Shown in pieces: positions 1 through 10,084 of a stretch of 64,000 bases of DNA. A program made the translations under genes and the position numbers. The stretch's first letter is position 1. The number at the start of each line of letters is the position of its first letter. Below the pieces are notes generated by a model. The model was not told the DNA's origin. It saw only the letters and a list, made by a program, of their open reading frames with translations, and did not search any database. This stretch comes from Anoplolepis gracilipes (Eukaryota > Arthropoda > Insecta > Hymenoptera > Formicidae). The stretch is from NCBI RefSeq assembly GCF_047496725.1, contig NC_132976.1:6804001-6868000 (forward strand). Direction: 5' to 3'.

Positions 1-2149
1 CTACAAAGATGATAAATTACGTATTTATTCTATTGTTTATTAATGATTATGTATTTATTTGTGCATGAAAACATTTAAATAATATTCGTAAAGCAATACT
101 CTTACATATATAATGTTTGTATGTATAATATTGAATAAAAATATCGCAAATATTATATATTCTAATTTTTGTCATTACATTTTTTCTATGTAGAGAAATA
201 TCATTATTATATTATTTCGCGGAGCAAAGAATAAATTAATACATACAGTGCATATTACGAAAAAACAATATCGCGAATTATTTCTGGAATTATGCAGCAT
301 ATTCGTACGGGTACGGATTGCATAGTCGCACAGCATCCACGGAGCCAGCCGGTCGAGCCGAATCGAGTCGTGATTGCCCTGTGTCGTCATTTTTGTTAAT
401 TTTGACGAGTATCGCGTACAGACGTATATCCAAAGTGAATCAAGATTTAAATTTAGAGACAGGCTATAATCTCGAGATAGATTTATTCCGCATTTATTTG
501 TCGCAACCAGTTTTGTAATCTTCGATCCTGTAATTGCGTCGTTTCGCCAGCATGTTCTCATATGCCGTTGCTTTTGCGCGTATTTCGGCGGTTATTTGCT
601 TGATCGACGAACGTCGCGAGTTTTATAACATTATGAGGAGTAGCCGAGTGTCAACAGATATCCGCATAAATCAAAGGACATGTCTAATAATCGCGAATTT
701 GTCGGAAATGGTGAGGGGGGGAAGGGAGAAGATCATCGCGAACGTGTCGGGAATGTTAAATTGAAGGACGGACGTTCGTTTCATTATACATTAATCCGCG
801 AACAAGTACACACTGAATTTTTGTGTATGTATAAACGCTTTGCAGTGATTTTATTACCATTTGCGGGGCGATATGTAAGCGGGAAAATCCGACCGACAGA
901 TTTCGTGTATTAATAAATACGTAATATTCATCGAAATATCGTATCGTGCAAAATGTCATGCGAGTGTTTTGTAAGTGCTTTCGACGGTGTATCAACGAAA
1001 GAGAAAATAAGCAGGCTTCTGAAATGGCATCGGTCTTTTTAGCATCAATCAGATAATTTATACGTATGAGGTAATTTATTACGTATTATTCGCGGAATTA
1101 ATCTTTTATCTCGATTATTACATAGCATATTTCGTATAATTCCATTTGAGTATGTGTGAAGCTGACATCTCACCTCATGGAAACTTATTATTAATTGTTG
1201 AGAGTTTTGGTTTTATTTTTAATAGTGCTAAAATTCTTGATAAATTAAATAAAGTGTTGGCCATTAAAAGAATGGCTTATGGAAAAAAATCGGGGCAAAT
1301 TGAGAAACAACGTAAACTTGACGTTTTATTTTGTCCCGAGCAATTTTTTTGCTTTAATGGCAAAAATTATTCATTTAATTTGTAAAGAATTATTAAAATT
1401 AAAAATAAAGCTGGAATTCTCTATAATTAATGAGCTTCAATGAAGTGAAATACCAGCCTTCACACACACCAGTCAGCCAGCCTAACAAATTCCTTGAAAA
1501 AAAAAAATACATATATATATATAAAATATGTGTTTATATATTCAATGGCTTAATATTAAATATGAAGTATATATTCTTTGAAATTTTTAAGGACAAAGAA
1601 CTGAAAATTTTATACAAATAAAAAATGCTTATCTTGTGAAAATTACACAGTTTCTTTTTTATTTGCAAATCTAGCACCTAAAATTTGAGAGGTTCTATGC
1701 TTTTTCTTTGTCTGAATGAGAAACATTAGAAAATGTATGTAATAAAAAAAAATTATTTTAGAGAAAGTATTAAAAAATTTTGAAAATATTCTCTTTATTT
1801 GGAATTTTGATCAAAAATGTCTCAAAAATCAGGGAATTTTCAGGAAATTTTTTGACAAGATTTGAGTAGACGCACTCTGTTAAAAAGATCGTGAATAATT
1901 AAACTGATTTAAAAAAAGACTAAAAATTATTTTTCTTTTTTTCTGTAACAAATGTTAGCTATTAATTTTTCTGCGCGTAATCACAATTCTTAAATATCAG
2001 GAACGCACATTTTGTATAACTTTGGATGCTATTATTTGCTCGTTCGAGTATTTTGTTTGTTTTTCTTTATTTCAGTTCTATTTCTCGCGCGATCGCTCAT
2101 TTTTCACTTTCTTTCACACGAACGCGAGCGTGACTCAATTTGTAACGTT
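1..2149. other. AT-rich noncoding stretch, probable intron
   Basis: No coding exon, RNA gene or clear mobile element is recognisable. The short open frames here lack coding-like codon use and splice context. Small poly-A and TA runs occur near 1498-1522. It most likely lies within the intron upstream of the first visible dystrophin exon, but an intergenic position cannot be excluded. Confidence 0.5.
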
Positions 2150-2465
2150 TTCGCAAATGTGCTACATAGATATCCGTTAAAGCGCACCGTTTTACCTTTT
2201 TGCTCCCTTGTCTCCGCTCCGGTGTCCGGGTCCCGCGAGAGGAAATTGGCCGGAAGCGCGCGCGCGTAACCGCCGGCGGATCGAGCTATCATACCACGGA
2301 TACAAATCGCGAACGATTCTACGGGAGAACGGAATTCGATGGGTAGAGCAGGAATCGATGAACGATCCTCTGGCTAGGTCTCTGTATCTCCGTTGAGAGA
2401 TAGACGGGAAGGCGCTCGTGTTCATCGAGCGTGAACGAACGCGTCCTCGGTGACCCGGCGACCAG
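2150..2465 (+). promoter_or_regulatory. Possible CpG-rich promoter or untranslated first exon
   Basis: This islet is much richer in G, C and CpG than its surroundings. It ends at a plausible splice donor, CCAG followed by GTCAGT, with the GT at 2466. All three frames are broken by stops and the ATGs open only short frames, so it would be untranslated. A perfect CRE-type palindrome follows about 170 bp downstream. In a dystrophin gene such an islet could be an internal promoter with a 5' UTR exon. The weak donor and lack of a recognised TATA or initiator leave this speculative; it may be only a CpG-rich fluctuation. Confidence 0.2.
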
Positions 2466-4502
2466 GTCAGTTCAAAATTTTTAATTTCCGGCTGGCTGAA
2501 GACTCTCCAAAGAAGAGACTCTTTGCTAAGGATGCATCGGGACGCAACATCTGACCAAGCCAGGTATTGTACCGACGATCAAGGTTGACGACAATGGCCG
2601 TGGTTTAAAAGAGAAACGAGGTTGGGTGGGTGACTGACGTCAGTCTGTACCAGTGAGAAAACGACGAAGAGAAAAGGGACGAAAGAAGAAAATTTCTGAT
2701 ATCTTGCTAGATGCGTGATTCGCTTAAAGTAGGATTTGTAAAATAAAGTTTTCTAGAGCAAAGAGTCTTCCATCTGCTACAGAGGAACGCACTGACGTCT
2801 CTTCTTCTGTATCGTTCATTAGATTATCCATCTAAGATAATTCGGTATATTCTTTTTTAGGATGATGAAAAGTAAACCGATTTAATTTATGCAGAAATTC
2901 TTTGAAATAAAGCATGTGGTTTCGCATTTTTAGTTTTATTCACCGTTTACAGAAAATCAGATATTCAACTGTGGTTAGTTTTGATGCGGTTTTCGAGCCG
3001 GAAACGTGATCAAAAGCATACGTACAACGCTATGAATGCCAGCTGAGAGATACGCTTTGTACAGCAATCTCACCGATAGCTATATGGATTAAATCATTGC
3101 GTAGAGCAAGGAGAATTAAGAGATTTGAATAATCAATCGTAGGAGAGGAATAAAGTGACGCTAATATATATTTAATACGCGTTCTCTCAATCGTCTACAT
3201 CCCTCACATTTGCTCGATATTATTTGCTTTTGATACTACGCATGTCTATTCCTACTAATATCGCTATAATTTGGAAATTACAAATGACCATGGATGGCTC
3301 TACGACCAGTTCGCCACGCGTTGATTTCACATGCATCGATCAGAGACATGATTGGAAATCACACAAGCACGTTATTAATGCGTTATCGCTCGATTACCGT
3401 CAACGAGCAAAAAACCTCAAAACCTCTTGAACGTATCCGTGGAATCCGCGACCCAACTGTAAGCATTGCGCTCATTTAACGGGTAATTCTGCTTCCTCTC
3501 TCTCTCTCTCTCTCTCGTTCTTGCTCTGGTATTTGCGTTCTCATTAGGAAATGCCACAAACCGATTCAAACAGTTCCGATCCGCCGCCGCGCTAACCCGC
3601 AAAATGGATTAACCACATACCTCTTTCGGTCGTTCTGTAATCGATATCTACGGACGGATTGTTCATACAATCAAAAAATGCTCTTAAAGGCGCGATATTA
3701 AGTTCGATGTTTCCACGCTAATGATTCCTCGCGTGTTCGGTAGAGTCATTATAAAGGTCTGCAGAATTTTGCTTCTCATTAGAGATCGATACTGACAATG
3801 AGAAGTCTGAAGTTTGAGAAGAGTGGATGATAACTTCTTAGTTAGCTTCTTAATTTGTATAGCATGACAAGATGTATTTATTGTGTATGTTTACTGGGAA
3901 TATAATAATTAATTTTATTATTTCTTTTAAAAGCAAAATACCGAAGTAAAATCTGTTAATTAAGTTTTTTTAATTAGATTTTTTAATTTAGATTTTTTTT
4001 AAATATTGAAGTTTACATAATAAATATCCTTTGGCGAAATAAATTTTTCATAATAAAGTTGATTAAACTATTAATTTTGTAATTTGTGATAGGCAAGTGA
4101 CAATTTTTCTTCTATTTTAAAAACGTATCTCTCAAAATGTCACAGTTTTACCGAATGCACGTATCAAAATCGTCGCTTATCTGATAAAATCGTGTGGAAG
4201 GGATAGATATGTAAATGTGAAAAATATCAGCAGAATTATTTCAGCTGTGTGGCCGATTGTGATATACTATACGTGTGGACGTTACAACTCACGGGATCGC
4301 GACAAAATATGCGTTATTGTTATTTGTACAAACGCTCGCAACATTATTGCTAAACTCGCTTTACGAGCGAAAAGTTTATATCGCGCTGTCCACGAACGAC
4401 AATCATATCGACCGTCGAGATTCAATTAAATACATTAATTTTACGGTTTTGCACATCTCTACGATAATTTGCAAATTATTATCAATGAATTATGATATGT
4501 GA
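2466..4502. other. Noncoding stretch with a CRE palindrome and a TC microsatellite
   Basis: No exon is supported. It contains the palindrome at 2632-2645 and a TC dinucleotide tract at about 3495-3516. The short open frames at 3224-3479 and 4217-4502 overlap one another, use no coding-like codon pattern and resemble nothing recognised. Confidence 0.5.
2632..2645. promoter_or_regulatory. 14-bp palindrome containing a consensus CRE (GACTGACGTCAGTC)
   Basis: The 14 bases are a perfect palindrome around TGACGTCA, the full consensus site of CREB/ATF-type bZIP factors. It sits about 170 bp downstream of the possible untranslated exon ending at 2465. The motif is read directly; any regulatory role is inference. 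Confidence 0.35.
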
Positions 4503-4891
4503 TCAATTTTGTCTGTTTTGTTCGGAAACCTTAGGCAGTTGCAACATGAGTTGCACAATGTTATCTTTTCTTTTAGTCGTCGATTTGTCTTCGGCCATAG
4601 ACAAATATCTTTGATCTTTCGAATAATCGAAAGGATAGTATTTGTTCGCTAAAATATTGAAAAATATGCGAACCATGACAAAGGTTACGTTTTCCATCTC
4701 ATACATAATGGATTTGTAACGATACGTGAAATAATACGTGGTACCAATACAGGCAACTGTAAAACAATAGTAAACTCATACGTAAACCAGAGGTTTATCA
4801 GAATTGCTACAATAGTGGATTTGGTCGTGTTCTTCAGCTTGCTCGAAACTTGTTTAAGATTATTAGTCTTTTTCGGGACAAACGACGGCAA
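4503..4891 (-). pseudogene. Two overlapping unassigned reading frames, possible gene fragment
   Basis: On the minus strand a frame at 4685-4891 (68 residues, with a hydrophobic stretch including VAILINLWFTYEFTIVLQ) overlaps one at 4503-4706 in another frame. The second frame stays open upstream of its first Met and includes the motifs FFNILANKYYPFDY and RKDNIVQLMLQLPK. A possible acceptor (TTTTACAG) lies where the second frame could start. The pair could be an eroded, frameshifted gene fragment, or two exons of a small gene. I do not recognise the family. Codon use is AT-rich and not decisive, and no promoter or donor supports a complete gene. Chance open frames are the main alternative. Confidence 0.15.
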
Positions 4892-5274
4892 TTTGCAAAT
4901 TTATCATGTTCTACATTTATATTTTATTTATTAACATTGATAAATTAAATATATACATTAATAATTTCATCCATCCATCATACATTCAATTAATTTTTTT
5001 CAAATAAATTTTTTCTTGTTTTTTGTTAAAATGTATTTTTATGAAAGATTTATAATAGATCGAGACAAAAGAAATCTTGCATATCATTCGAAAAAATAAT
5101 ATATAGTGTCAAGATGTGTTCTAATCCTTAGATAATTTACATGTACACAGTGTGTTACAGACGATAACTTCTTTATCGATCTACTTTAAAGGCGTGAAAT
5201 TAATGTTTTTTTTATAGAGCACCGTCAAAAAGTTTTTCTAAAAATTTATTTGATATAAATTTTTATATAATATT
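4892..5274. other. AT-rich noncoding stretch
   Basis: Nothing recognisable. It is low-complexity AT-rich sequence leading directly into the first copy of the 159-bp direct repeat. Confidence 0.5.
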
Positions 5275-5433
5275 GCGACGTGTCGTGAATAACGAATGCA
5301 CTCTGCGATGGATCAATGTTGTGGTTCACGATTACATTCTTACAATGATAGAGTTTTCCTAAATATATACGAGATGAAAAGCTAATAATTATTATATATA
5401 CTAATGATGACATTAGTCGATCGAATAAATTAT
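5275..5433. repeat. 159-bp direct repeat, copy 1
   Basis: These 159 bases match 6086-6244 base for base; the flanks diverge immediately on both sides. The repeat begins GCGACGTGTCGTGAATAACG and ends AATAAATTAT. Near its end is a small hairpin, ACTAATG-ATGA-CATTAGT, at 5400-5417. Identical direct repeats around a segment could be short LTRs, the product of a local duplication, or an assembly artefact at contig ends. The usual TG...CA LTR ends and a flanking target-site duplication were not found. Confidence 0.9.
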
Positions 5434-5806
5434 CTTACATCAATCACTATATTCGTTTCGGTATATATGGACACGCGATTCACATTTTAATCATTGATCC
5501 ATTTGCATTATCAAGCCGTAATGTTTAATTCTGCGATGAGCGCAGTACAAAGTTACATCTCGGAAATGTAGAGAGAGAAAGAGAGAGCGAGAGAGAGCGA
5601 CGCTAATGGCGACGTTGTTGCTGTTGTTTATTGTAGAAGTTTGGGCCAGTTTTGCGCGACAAGTCGACCTTACTCAGATTGGGATTGTACCGGCAAATTG
5701 TTCCCCCAAGTTGAATTATAACGTTCCGCCCGTTTGTGGCAATTCCATTTGCCCGCTTTATTACGTTAACTAGAACGACAAGGACGAAGACGAGGATGAG
5801 ACCGAT

Positions 5807-5837
<31 letters not shown>

Positions 5838-6085
5838 TTCACGAAGAGCCGCCGCCGGCACAATAGATCAAAGGACTTCATCGAGTGAATATCTGCGTTT
5901 ATTGTAATGTGGTTTGCCGAGTCGATAACAACTGTACTAGAATCTATCATGAAACAGCGCGACCAATACGAATGCATTTTCAGGAAATTCGGAAATCTCC
6001 TCGGAACACAGCGAGTTAGATGTTTATCGGCGTGTAAAGGAAGGATAAGAGGTTAAAGCTCGATAACATCTCTCGTTTTATAAGG
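5434..6085. other. 652-bp segment enclosed by the identical 159-bp direct repeats
   Basis: This unique segment lies exactly between the two repeat copies. It contains a GA-rich tract near 5571-5600, a GATGCC hexanucleotide tract at 5812-5837, and a 124-residue minus-strand open frame at 5603-5977. No tRNA-complementary primer site and no clean polypurine tract directly before copy 2 were recognised, although a purine-rich run lies about 30-45 bp before it. A terminal-repeat miniature retroelement is possible, but a plain local duplication fits as well. Confidence 0.4.
5603..5977 (-). CDS. Unassigned 124-residue open frame within the repeat-bounded unit, doubtful
   Basis: The minus-strand frame starts at an ATG at 5977 and stops at 5603, inside the segment flanked by the 159-bp repeats. 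Residues about 48-73 form one strongly hydrophobic segment (GIGIGIGIVIIGLILVFVLV and onward), enough to span a membrane, preceded by RRR and followed by KR. The C terminus is basic with a short Q run (NKQQQQRRH). Much of the hydrophobic part is the translation of GATGCC and related simple repeats, so it may be a by-product of microsatellite sequence. I recognise no family and see no promoter, splice sites or poly-A signal that would define a gene. It is listed because it is one of the longer frames and fits inside the unit. Confidence 0.12.
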
Positions 6086-6244
6086 GCGACGTGTCGTGAA
6101 TAACGAATGCACTCTGCGATGGATCAATGTTGTGGTTCACGATTACATTCTTACAATGATAGAGTTTTCCTAAATATATACGAGATGAAAAGCTAATAAT
6201 TATTATATATACTAATGATGACATTAGTCGATCGAATAAATTAT
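6086..6244. repeat. 159-bp direct repeat, copy 2
   Basis: Exact copy of 5275-5433, with an 811-bp offset between copies. The flanking bases differ on both sides (AAGG before, AAGTAG after), so the repeat limits are sharp. Absence of any mismatch in AT-rich noncoding DNA implies a recent event or an assembly duplication. Confidence 0.9.
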
Positions 6245-8690
6245 AAGTAGAACATACAATTTATGTCATTGATATGTAGCTTGTATTATGTATTTTCGAA
6301 TATAATTCAGCGCATTTAATTTAACAAGCAGTTTAGCAATAAAAAGAATTTTCTCGATGATGAATGAGATGTAATAACGGATATTGATATCCATCAATAT
6401 CCATATTATTACCTTCGTAAGCGCTTTTGTATCGATTAACTCATAGTAATATTTAACATTGCTTTTATGGAAGATGTTTCATTGATATTACATTACTAAA
6501 CCAAATATTTGTGAGCAAATTTCGCATTCGTCGCTATTTCAATAGTAATTTCGTCTAGAGGCGAAGTTTATTTATAACGCCAACTAATTCAACGCGAACC
6601 ACATGGCGGGTTGCCGATGTTATCGAGAGATCGATGGTCGCAATGAATTTTGATAGCTCCCTATGGAATCACATTGACTGTCAGGATTTAATACATTTCT
6701 CGCTTGTTAGAATAGAATTGAAAAGCGGAATGTATAAAATAAATAGAAATCATATATATTATATAGTCTCTAATTAATCAATGGCGCGTTAATAATATGT
6801 CGAAAAATATTAAAGTTGTCTTCTATGGAATATATATATAGTGAGAATTATTTATACTAAATTTTTATCAAGTAACTAGTAATTTTATATGGATAACTAT
6901 AAATTTATTAAATCAAGATTAATCTGTTCGTATAAATATAATGAATTTCAATAATAGTACGTAAATTTTTCTATTCTATCGAAGACGCACGAACAAAAAT
7001 ATCAAGAATTATACGTAATCTTGATAATATAATTTGATAGTATATTTGATAGTATATGTGCATTTGTATTATTGTACTAATATAAAATTTGATTTAAAGT
7101 CACGTTTATGATTTATAAGAAACGTGACCAAGTAATAGATTAGTTTTAAATAATGTAGAGAGTTACTTACAATGTAAATTATGACTTCGTAAACTTGCAA
7201 TTTTTAGAATATTATTACAAAAAACTTGCAAAATTTTAAAGATTCAACAATACGTCAAGATTGAGTAAAAATAAATTTTCGTAAATCTGAATAATTTTGA
7301 TTCAGCAGCATAAAGTTCAGTTACATCTTTTTACCAAATGGATTGTCATATGTGAAATGTTATATTATTTTACATTCATAAATTCGTATGCCTTCAAACG
7401 ATTCGCAGAAACTTACAGCCTTCTCTCGCATAAAAATCAGAATACAATTGAAATCGTATTGTAAATTTCCATGGAGACTATCAGTATTCACGAAAATCTG
7501 TCTCTCAATGAATTTCAGTGATTTCAGTAGAGTATAATATAACATTTTCAGATGTGGAACAATATTTTCTCATTACTATATTCATTGTTTTAGTTTAGTT
7601 CTATTTTGCAAGTATATTATCCATATAAAAGCTATCACAATTGGCAGGAAAATAATTTTCAAACATTCCGTTTATACACGTTTGCTTTATTTCATTTCAA
7701 ATCCTTTTTCGGTAATGAACTGCTCCGGATCTACGTCATTTCTGTTATTCGTTAAATAATCCACGTTTATGGACAAATCCGACGTAAAGCTCGAAACGCC
7801 TTCCTAATGACTTTCGTGCTTGTTCAAACGTTTTTTAAACGCGTTCGACAACGCGAACGTTTTAAAAAGACCTTTCGAAATTCCGACATTACCGTCGGAA
7901 ATCTTTTGTAACTCCGACTTATCCCAAATCCGTAAGCTACTAGTGCTACAGTTGCTACAGTGCTTTTTTCCCGATGTGTGCGTCTCACTGTTTTAATTAT
8001 CTTTAATCTCTCGCTGTGTACGCTAAATTGGGCGATCTCACGTAATCAGAAGTTTTGCCCGCGTTTTATGTCCCGCAATTCAATTCCGTATATATTTTGT
8101 TCCTTTTTGAGTTTACCACGTAAATGGCAACGAACTCGAATTATATATCGCACTCTTGCATTCGCGCAATCAAATTTCCTGTAAACTTTGGTAAACACAC
8201 AATTGTATACGTTTTTCATTGTGAAAATGAGAAAACGCAGTGCCATTATATCTCTCTCTATTGCAATATTGATTTTCTGTTATTATAGAATTTCGTTATC
8301 ATAAAATTTTCTTTTTACAAGGATCGTATTATTACGGTTTTTCTTTATAAGAAAGGAAAGGTTTGTTAAAAATATTTTATATTTATTTATAATGATATCA
8401 AAATTGATTAATATCTTCGCGCGAGTACGCGTTTTCCATATATAAAATATTTTTTTACGGATCGGATTATCCGTTCTATTATTTTCTTCCTTTACGAGAA
8501 ACATTCGCTTTTCGTCGAGTATGTAGTCGTATGCAGAGAATAACTATCGTGCTAAAGGACTTTTATTACTCGGCAAACAATCGTATTGTTGTCACGCGTA
8601 ACTTTATCAATAAAATCTTAACGCTAGGGCGTTGTTCATGATTTATTTACTTGAGGCTACAACGGGACTTTATTGAGTGAGTGCGAGATA
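6245..8690. other. AT-rich intronic or intergenic stretch with one strong hairpin
   Basis: No exon is supported. The notable element is the inverted repeat at 6371-6412. The short open frames at 7360-7545, 7960-8246 and 8283-8504 overlap on opposite strands or lack coding character and are not regarded as genes. Confidence 0.5.
6371..6412. repeat. Hairpin-forming inverted repeat with 10-bp and 7-bp stems
   Basis: GGATATTGAT (6379-6388) and ATCAATATCC (6393-6402) are perfect inverted arms separated by only four bases. Outside them GTAATAA (6371-6377) pairs with TTATTAC (6406-6412) across a small internal bulge. The whole can fold into a 17-pair stem. The stem is short for a typical pre-miRNA. 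Confidence 0.6.
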
Positions 8691-8990
8691 CGTGACGTTT
8701 CTTCGGCAGATTTTTATAGCCGCCCAGGAAATTCCTGGGTGATTTATTTTACATCAGCCGGGCACGTCGTAAAGATCGCTCGCTTGCAGGGCAGTGTTCG
8801 TTCGCGAACAGGGCGACAGAGTAGTACCACTTACTGAACATTCAATTGAAATGCGATTGCACGAACGAGAAGTATATCTCTTTTCGCGACTAGAGGCTCC
8901 CCTGTTTCTGGCAGCCGGACGACGAGCGAAAATAAATGTTCCGCCAAATTCCGCTTTCGTGACCGTAAGATTCCATTACTGACATAGGTC
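8690..8990. promoter_or_regulatory. CpG-rich islet with two palindromic motifs
   Basis: The stretch is GC-richer than its neighbours. It holds the quasi-palindrome CCCAGGAAATTCCTGGG (8723-8739, one central base), whose core GGAAATTCC resembles Rel/NF-kappaB sites. It also holds TGTTCG-TTCG-CGAACA (8795-8810), an inverted repeat with a four-base spacer. The open frame at 8794-8982 starts inside this second motif and shows no recognised domain, so I treat the islet as a possible regulatory element. No binding or activity can be shown from sequence alone. Confidence 0.25.
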
Positions 8991-10084
8991 CGACGTACAT
9001 ACTATTAATCACGTGGATCTCGTTTTTTCTCAATTACACGACGATAAATTACTGGTATCTATATAGGTATAAACAGTGATTAATTAAAATTAATAATTTC
9101 CAAACGCGCGGATGTATTAATGAATCTTGACGATCTATAAAAAAGTAAAAAATCTATTAAAAAAGGTAAAAAATGAATAGTACTCAAATTGTTAAATATA
9201 TATAAAATTTTATATTTACCACTGTTTCCTCTCTCTAAATACAATATTATACTTAATAATTTTGTACACCAAGCTTAAGATTTTACTCGCGACAGAATGC
9301 TTTCCCTTTTTGTATTATTGAAAAAAAAAAATAAATAAAAGATTTTTTTTTCATCTTTCATCTACATATCACCGTATAAATACATATACTGATTATCGTA
9401 CAAATATGCTGTCAGATGATAGAAACAAATTTGTACAAACTCGGGTAAACCCTTAATATTAATATTTTTATTAAACTAATATTTCATCTTTAATTTCTAA
9501 TTTTAACTTATGTCGCAATTATATAAACTATTTTATTCCATGGAGCTGTTCTATTAAATCCGAATACAAAAAGTCAATATATATTCGAAAAGCATGAGCC
9601 ACTCTATTTTGCAAATTAATTTTCTTCTCGCGATTGCGTCGTGTGAATAAATTTCTCGAGCAAACATCATTCCGCTATTCAGAGTGAGAGAAGTTTATTC
9701 CCATGATTCGTCGGAGCGATGAGGACAATTTCTTTCGGTAACCCCGTACCGTCATCCATCGCGCGGAATATCCTTACGCCCTTATCTCCCTGGGAGAAGT
9801 GCAATACCATTCGACGTAAGTGTGTGCCTGTGTACAGACACGTACAATGCGTCTGTACGCGCGTTCAAATGGCAAAAGTACGCGGAATTCCGCGAAGCTC
9901 TCATCGACGTTACAATAACCGCAATATATCCGGACGCGAAGCTGTTTCTTTGCGATACGAGAACGACGACGATGCCGGGACCTCGGAGAGGAGAAAGGGA
10001 CTAGGGGGAATTGTTGGACGCGACCTAGTAAGTGGGTGCCGTCACCGGGGTGGCTGCAACAATGGCGAAATATAAATCTAAATC
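8991..10084. other. Noncoding stretch
   Basis: Mostly AT-rich with A runs near 9321-9335. From about 9700 it becomes more CpG-rich, and two overlapping frames (9719-10075 and 9822-10004) arise in different phases of the same DNA, neither resembling a known protein. A short inverted repeat (GTACAGAC...GTCTGTAC) occurs around 9834-9858. No splice-bounded exon is evident. Confidence 0.45.
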
